In this document: in pieces, positions 59,700 to 64,000 of the stretch | Numbering within the stretch: the stretch's first letter is position 1 | How the letters are laid out: each line of letters begins with the position of its first letter | Notes under the pieces: model-generated | The model's input: the letters and a program-made list of their open reading frames with translations, nothing else | Database searches by the model: none | What the model was told of the DNA's origin: nothing | Program-made: the position numbers and the translations under genes | Assembly (NCBI RefSeq): GCF_016405855.1 | Contig: NZ_JAEFCA010000010.1 | Location: 93,289-157,288, forward strand | Direction of reading: 5' to 3' | Origin: Flavobacterium sp. IB48 | GTDB lineage: Bacteria; Bacteroidota; Bacteroidia; Flavobacteriales; Flavobacteriaceae | Length of the DNA stretch: 64,000 nucleotides

Positions 59700-61943
59700 A
59701 TGGTTAAGATCAAATATATACTTGTCCTTTTTTTAATCGCTTTTCAGCTAAAGGCGCAAAAAGTAGTGCGTTACGATTTGTATGTTCGTGATACAATCGT
59801 CAATTTTTCGGGTAAAGAAAAACGTGCGATTGCTGTAAACGGACAAATTCCGATGCCGACTTTGACTTTTACTGAAGGCGATATTGCTGAAATTTATGTT
59901 CATAACGAATTAAAAAAGGAAACTACTTCAATGCACTGGCACGGATTATTTCTTCCCAATAAAGAAGACGGCGTTCCTTATTTAACTCAAATGCCAATTG
60001 AGCCTGGAACAACTCATAAATATTCGTTTCCGATTATTCAGAATGGAACGTATTGGTATCATAGTCATTCGGGATTACAAGAACAAATTGGTTTATACGG
60101 ACTTTTTATCATCAACAAGAAAAAAGACGATTCAACTATTAGAAAAGACATTGACGATTTACCTACTATTCCAGTTATTTTAAGTGAATGGTCAGATCTA
60201 AAACCAGAGAATATTCAGCGAATGCTGCACAATGCCAATGATTGGTTTGCAATTAAAAAAGGAACAACACAAAGTTATGCCGAAGCTGTAAAACAAGGAC
60301 ATTTTTCGACCAAAGTGACCAACGAGTGGAAACGAATGAACGCGATGGATGTCAGCGATGTTTATTATGAAAAATTTCTGCTTAATGGGAAAAATGAGCA
60401 ACAGCTTTCTGATTTTAAACCAGGCTCTAAAGTCCGTTTACGAATTGCCAACGGAGGCGCATCAAGTTATTTTTGGCTGACTTATGGCGGAGGAAAAATC
60501 ACCGTTGTTGCCAGTGACGGAAACGATGTCGAACCAGTAGAAGTTGATCGCTTGATTATTGCGGTTTCTGAAACTTATGATGTTGTCATTACAATTCCTG
60601 AAGACAATAAATCTTTTGCTTTTTTGGCTACAGCCGAAGACAGAACGGGATCTGCTTCTTTATTTTTAGGAAATGGCGAAAAACAGCCTGTTCATCATCT
60701 TTCGAAATTAAAATATTTTGAAGGCATGAAAATGATGAATGATATGATGAAGATGAACGGCGAAATGAACGATATGGGTATGAATATGTCTCTGAACAAA
60801 ATGGACATGAACGCCGTAATGTATCCAGAAATTTCGGGGGAAGATGAAAATGCAAAACCTGCAATGGATCATTCGAATCATAATATGGAAGAGATGAAAA
60901 TGAAAAGTGACAGCACAGAAACTTCTGAAATCGTGACTTTAAATTACGGAATGCTGAAATCTCCTTTTAAAACCAATCTTCCAAAAGATGCTCCTGTTAA
61001 AGAATTGCGTTTTACGCTTTCTGGAAATATGAATCGTTATGTCTGGAGTTTGGATAATAAAGTAGTTTCTGAAACGGATAAAATTTTAATTAAAAAAGGA
61101 GAAAACGTTCGTATCGTTTTATACAATGGTTCGATGATGCGCCACCCAATGCATTTACATGGACATGATTTTAGAATTTTAAATGAACACGGAGATTATT
61201 CTCCACTTAAAAATGTAATTGACATTATGCCAATGGAAACCGATACGATCGAGTTTCAGGCAAATGCTGATGGCGACTGGTTCTTTCACTGCCATATTTT
61301 ATATCATATGATGGCTGGAATGGGAAGGATTTTTAGTTATGAAAATTCAGCGCCAAATCCGCTAATTCATCATCCAGAAATGGCTTTTAAAATGCTGAAA
61401 ATGGACGACAGAATGTTTCATTTTAGAGCAGAAAATGATTTTGCATCTAATGGAAACGACGGTGAAGCAATGTTCAGCAATACCAGATGGAGTATTGGAA
61501 CCGAATGGAGATTGGGTTATAATAACGAACATGGTTACGAAACTGAAACTCACATTGGAAGATATATTGGAAAAAATCAATGGCTGATGCCTTTTATTGG
61601 TTTTGACTGGCGATACCGAAGAATGGGAATAGACGAACAGGAACAAAATCTTTTCGGACAGAAAAATACCAAAGATAATCGTTCGGTTTTTAGCGCTGGT
61701 CTTGAATATACTTTGCCAATGCTCATAAAAGCGCAAGTCGAAGTATATACAGATGGAAATGTCCGCCTGCAATTTGAACGAAAAGACATTCCTCTTTCAA
61801 AACGTCTTCGTATGAATTTAATGTGGAATACCGATAAAGAATATATGGCTGGTTTAAAATATATTGTTGCCCGAAACTTCGGAATCACAACACATTACGA
61901 TAGTGATATGGGTATTGGATTTGGAGTGAATTTGAATTATTAA
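59700..61943 (+). CDS. Multicopper oxidase fused to CopB-like outer-membrane domain
   Basis: A 747-residue exported protein (signal 1-19, LKAQ). Three cupredoxin domains contain the trinuclear and T1 copper sites: TSMHWHG, GTYWYHSHSG, HPMHLHGHDF and HCHILYHMMAGM (Cys about 530). Between domains two and three is a Met-rich insert (about 343-405: MKMMNDMMKMNGEMNDMGMNM) for Cu(I). Residues about 555-747 are a strand-rich region starting FHFRAENDF...RWSIGTEWRLGY and ending GFGVNLNY, like the CopB/PcoB outer-membrane protein. It oxidises periplasmic Cu(I). This is a CopA-CopB type fusion. Confidence 0.88.
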   Translation: MVKIKYILVLFLIAFQLKAQKVVRYDLYVRDTIVNFSGKEKRAIAVNGQIPMPTLTFTEGDIAEIYVHNELKKETTSMHWHGLFLPNKEDGVPYLTQMPIEPGTTHKYSFPIIQNGTYWYHSHSGLQEQIGLYGLFIINKKKDDSTIRKDIDDLPTIPVILSEWSDLKPENIQRMLHNANDWFAIKKGTTQSYAEAVKQGHFSTKVTNEWKRMNAMDVSDVYYEKFLLNGKNEQQLSDFKPGSKVRLRIANGGASSYFWLTYGGGKITVVASDGNDVEPVEVDRLIIAVSETYDVVITIPEDNKSFAFLATAEDRTGSASLFLGNGEKQPVHHLSKLKYFEGMKMMNDMMKMNGEMNDMGMNMSLNKMDMNAVMYPEISGEDENAKPAMDHSNHNMEEMKMKSDSTETSEIVTLNYGMLKSPFKTNLPKDAPVKELRFTLSGNMNRYVWSLDNKVVSETDKILIKKGENVRIVLYNGSMMRHPMHLHGHDFRILNEHGDYSPLKNVIDIMPMETDTIEFQANADGDWFFHCHILYHMMAGMGRIFSYENSAPNPLIHHPEMAFKMLKMDDRMFHFRAENDFASNGNDGEAMFSNTRWSIGTEWRLGYNNEHGYETETHIGRYIGKNQWLMPFIGFDWRYRRMGIDEQEQNLFGQKNTKDNRSVFSAGLEYTLPMLIKAQVEVYTDGNVRLQFERKDIPLSKRLRMNLMWNTDKEYMAGLKYIVARNFGITTHYDSDMGIGFGVNLNY

Positions 61944-61992
61944 TTATAAAAACATTAACTTTTTTGTAAGAATCAACTCAACGAAATCTTTC

Positions 61993-62000
61993 TATATTTG
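61993..62000 (+). promoter_or_regulatory. -7 element of the 52-aa CC protein gene
   Basis: TATATTTG matches TAnnTTTG, 42 bases before the ATG. A TTG at 61964-61966 is 26 bases upstream, longer than the usual spacer. Confidence 0.5.
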
Positions 62001-62042
62001 ACTACCAATTATAATCTCTAACACAAAAAACATTTAATTAAA

Positions 62043-62201
62043 ATGACAAAAGTTATCACAGTAATGACAGCAGCCTTATTCTCAATCGGAGTAATGGCTC
62101 AAGAAACAAAACCAGCTACAAAAGACAAAACAAAAAAAGAATCTTGCTGCAAAAAAACAGCAGATAAAAAAGATAAAAAATCTTGTTGCGTTAAAAAATA
62201 A
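62043..62201 (+). CDS. 52-residue exported double-CC protein (metallothionein-like)
   Basis: A short gene of 52 codons, too small for ordinary ORF lists. It has a signal peptide (MTKVITVMTAALFSIGVMAQ) and a mature part of about 32 residues, mostly Lys, with two CC pairs in KESCCKKTADKK and KSCCVKK. Four cysteines in paired form suggest a soft-metal scavenger. It stands 99 bases after the multicopper oxidase, has its own -7 element and a bidirectional terminator, so it is a real transcription unit. Copper binding is inferred from context. Confidence 0.75.
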   Translation: MTKVITVMTAALFSIGVMAQETKPATKDKTKKESCCKKTADKKDKKSCCVKK

Positions 62202-62220
62202 TTGAAAATCATATTTTATA

Positions 62221-62252
62221 AAAAGGACCTTAAAAATTTAAGGTCCTTTTTA
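62221..62252. terminator. Bidirectional terminator
   Basis: AAAAGGACCTTAAA (62221-62234) pairs with TTTAAGGTCCTTTT (62237-62250) and is flanked by T on both strands. Confidence 0.88.
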
Positions 62253-62261
62253 TTATCAAAA

Positions 62262-64000
62262 TTATTGAGTGCTTACATATAAATATCCTGATTTTTTAAT
62301 TTGTTTCCCATTATTCTCATATTCTAAAATATAGAAATAAGTTCCAGTAGGAATCATGTCTTTCTTTAAAACAGTAGCACGTCCAGAAGAAAATCCATCA
62401 AAAGGATCAGTAATATTATCGTACCCTTTTTTACTGTAAATCAGCACACCATATCGGTTATAAATCTCAACTGTATTATTTGGAAAACAATCAATATTCT
62501 TAATTACAAATGTATCATTTATACCATCTCCATTTGGAGACAAAGCATTATAAATAGTTTCCATACAAGAAACATTGACCTTTTGACTAAATACATTTTT
62601 ATTGCCACATTCGTCGACTGCTGTCCAAGTTCTTTCCAACGAATATCTACCGCTGCAATCACCATCTGTTTTTTCTTCATTATATGTTACTGTTGCTATA
62701 CTACAATTATCAGTTGCTGTAAGAATTACTGGGTCAGGAATAGTATCACAATCTGCATTTATAACAGCAGGTGGCAATGCTTCTGTAAATACGGGAGCTG
62801 TTGTATCATTTACCGTAATAACCTCCGTACATTTTGAACTGTTTAAAATTGTATTTTCTCCTGCATCATGTATACCATTATTATTATCATCTGCATATTC
62901 CGTAATTGTATAAGTTCGTACTACATTAGTATTACATCCTTGATTCTGACTATTTTCAGCTGTAATATCAATGATTCCACAATTATTGGTAATTTTTCCA
63001 TTTCTATTTCCTAATGCTTCAAACTGAGCAATTGTTAAACTCGTTGCTGTTGGCAATTCATCAGCACAAGAAACAGTTTGAGCAGGAAACGTTGGACAAA
63101 CAACATCAAAAACACAGCAATTAGGCGAAACACCTGCTACATTCAGAGTATTGCATTTGTAATGATCTTGGATATTTACATTATAATCTGTACCACCACT
63201 TATAACATTTGAAGTCCAATTATTACCCGACCACGTTCCTGGAGCACCTGTTCCTACAACAGTAAATGGTGCTTTTCCAGATACCGATAAAGTAACTACA
63301 TATTCGGGTTTATTAGTCAAACAAGTTGCTTTTTCTGGTTCTTCTAATACAATTGTATTAATAACTATTTTCTGTTCGGCAGTAGAAATATTTCCGTTTC
63401 CGTCATTAAATGTCCAGATTACCAATGTTGTTCCTGCTTCAGTCACTGGAAACGTCGTTGTTGTTGTTCCAATAATAATTCCTGCGCAATTATCAACTGC
63501 AGTTGGTGGCTCTAAAGTTACAGAACATTGATCTGTAATATCTACCAAAACAGGTGCTACAGGCGCTACAGGCGCTGTAACATCTTTAATAATAACATTC
63601 TGAACCGCCGTTTCAATGTTTCCGTTCCCGTCATCAAATGTCCAGGTCACTTCTGTTGTGCCCTGTGCCGTGATTGGGAAATTTGCCAAAGTGGTTCCCG
63701 TAACCGTTCCAGCGCAATTATCTGTCGTGGTCGGAGGTGTTATTGAAGCCACTTCGCATTCCGCCGTAACAGGATCCAAAACAGGTTTTGCAGGTTTGGT
63801 GATGTCTTTAATGACCACTTGCTGAATGGCCGTTTCAATGTTTCCGTTTCCGTCATCAAATGTCCAGGTCACTTCTGTCGTGCCCTGCGCCGTGATTGGG
63901 AAACTTGTTAAAGTGGTTCCCGTAACCGTTCCCGCGCAGTTGTCTGTCGTGGTCGGAGGTGCTATTGAAGCCACTTCGCATTCCGCTGTAACAGGATTTA
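62262..64000 (-). CDS. T9SS type B surface protein with HYR-like repeats, C-terminal part
   Basis: A minus-strand gene open through the right edge; the visible 578 codons are its C-terminal part. At least three HYR-like repeats of about 74 residues (PPTTTDNCAGTVTGTTL, TWTFDDGNGNIET, VIKDITKPAKPVLDPVTAECE) are followed by a different Cys-rich region (about 230-470 of the visible part) with more TDNCS-type modules, and the CHU_C/gliding-motility C-terminal domain (SPNGDGINDTFVIKN ... NRYGVLIYSKKGY ... GTYFYILEY) that directs type IX secretion. It is probably a large adhesin anchored to the cell surface. Confidence 0.9.
   Translation of the reverse strand, partial: NPVTAECEVASIAPPTTTDNCAGTVTGTTLTSFPITAQGTTEVTWTFDDGNGNIETAIQQVVIKDITKPAKPVLDPVTAECEVASITPPTTTDNCAGTVTGTTLANFPITAQGTTEVTWTFDDGNGNIETAVQNVIIKDVTAPVAPVAPVLVDITDQCSVTLEPPTAVDNCAGIIIGTTTTTFPVTEAGTTLVIWTFNDGNGNISTAEQKIVINTIVLEEPEKATCLTNKPEYVVTLSVSGKAPFTVVGTGAPGTWSGNNWTSNVISGGTDYNVNIQDHYKCNTLNVAGVSPNCCVFDVVCPTFPAQTVSCADELPTATSLTIAQFEALGNRNGKITNNCGIIDITAENSQNQGCNTNVVRTYTITEYADDNNNGIHDAGENTILNSSKCTEVITVNDTTAPVFTEALPPAVINADCDTIPDPVILTATDNCSIATVTYNEEKTDGDCSGRYSLERTWTAVDECGNKNVFSQKVNVSCMETIYNALSPNGDGINDTFVIKNIDCFPNNTVEIYNRYGVLIYSKKGYDNITDPFDGFSSGRATVLKKDMIPTGTYFYILEYENNGKQIKKSGYLYVSTQ
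63721..63996 (-). repeat. Near-identical 222-base coding repeats
   Basis: TCTGTCGTGGTCGGAGGTG starts at 63721 and again at 63943, 222 bases (74 codons) apart, with nearly identical DNA between successive copies (also 63600-63720 and 63830-63942). A third, diverged unit lies at 63370-63500. Third-position identity implies recent duplication or gene conversion within this gene. Confidence 0.85.

Overview
The window looks like chromosome of a Flavobacterium-type bacterium (Bacteroidota, Flavobacteriia). The DNA is AT-rich. Promoters fit the Bacteroidota form TTG-N19-TAnnTTTG, for example at 196-225, 20333-20362, 22736-22765 and 43190-43219. Typical group families are present: SusC/SusD, STN-type TonB receptor with FecR and an ECF sigma factor, DUF4249, DUF5686, DUF4290, START-like, and a T9SS type B (gliding-motility C-terminal) surface protein. 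I saw no rRNA, CRISPR array, phage or insertion sequence.

Left part (1-22.7 kb) is mostly core housekeeping: an M23-peptidase fragment, zapA, a probable 6S RNA and rny; a PAS histidine kinase; xerD; three small outer-membrane barrels; aroQ; a DUF5686 protein; a cation diffusion facilitator; a DUF493-DUF4290-murA group; a secreted esterase; recQ-fmt; HU; yqgE; a class IV aminotransferase and a START-like protein. MurA carries Asp instead of the fosfomycin-target Cys.

Middle part (22.8-45.6 kb) is mixed. It has tRNA-Met, an ACT protein, a MocR regulator behind paired direct repeats, an acetyltransferase and a glutamine amidotransferase. Next is a complete cell-surface signalling set (sigma, small protein, FecR, STN-TonB receptor, DUF4249 lipoprotein). 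An exported flavodoxin-RidA fusion lies opposite an AraC regulator. Then come a giant DUF2339 membrane protein, MgtC/SapB, an XRE regulator, a secreted beta-glucuronidase, an MTA/SAH nucleosidase-like protein, and a four-gene cluster (DUF6642-like, AraC regulator, 69-aa protein, pentapeptide-repeat protein).

Right part (45.7-64 kb) starts with a minimal SusC/SusD/DUF4957-like locus without CAZymes, preceded by LacI-type operator palindromes. A divergent MFS/AraC pair follows. Then comes a copper-resistance locus: Cys-rich exported protein, DUF3347 protein, AraC regulator with an N-terminal CxxC metal-binding domain, CopA-type P-ATPase, a multicopper oxidase with a C-terminal CopB-like barrel, and a 52-aa double-CC protein. 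The window ends inside a repetitive T9SS surface protein.

Several intergenic regions hold long, near-perfect inverted repeats (11.8, 14.7, 16.5, 56.8 kb) or short palindromic repeats (16.4, 42.3 kb). They look like dispersed chromosomal repeats or folded transcript ends rather than genes.
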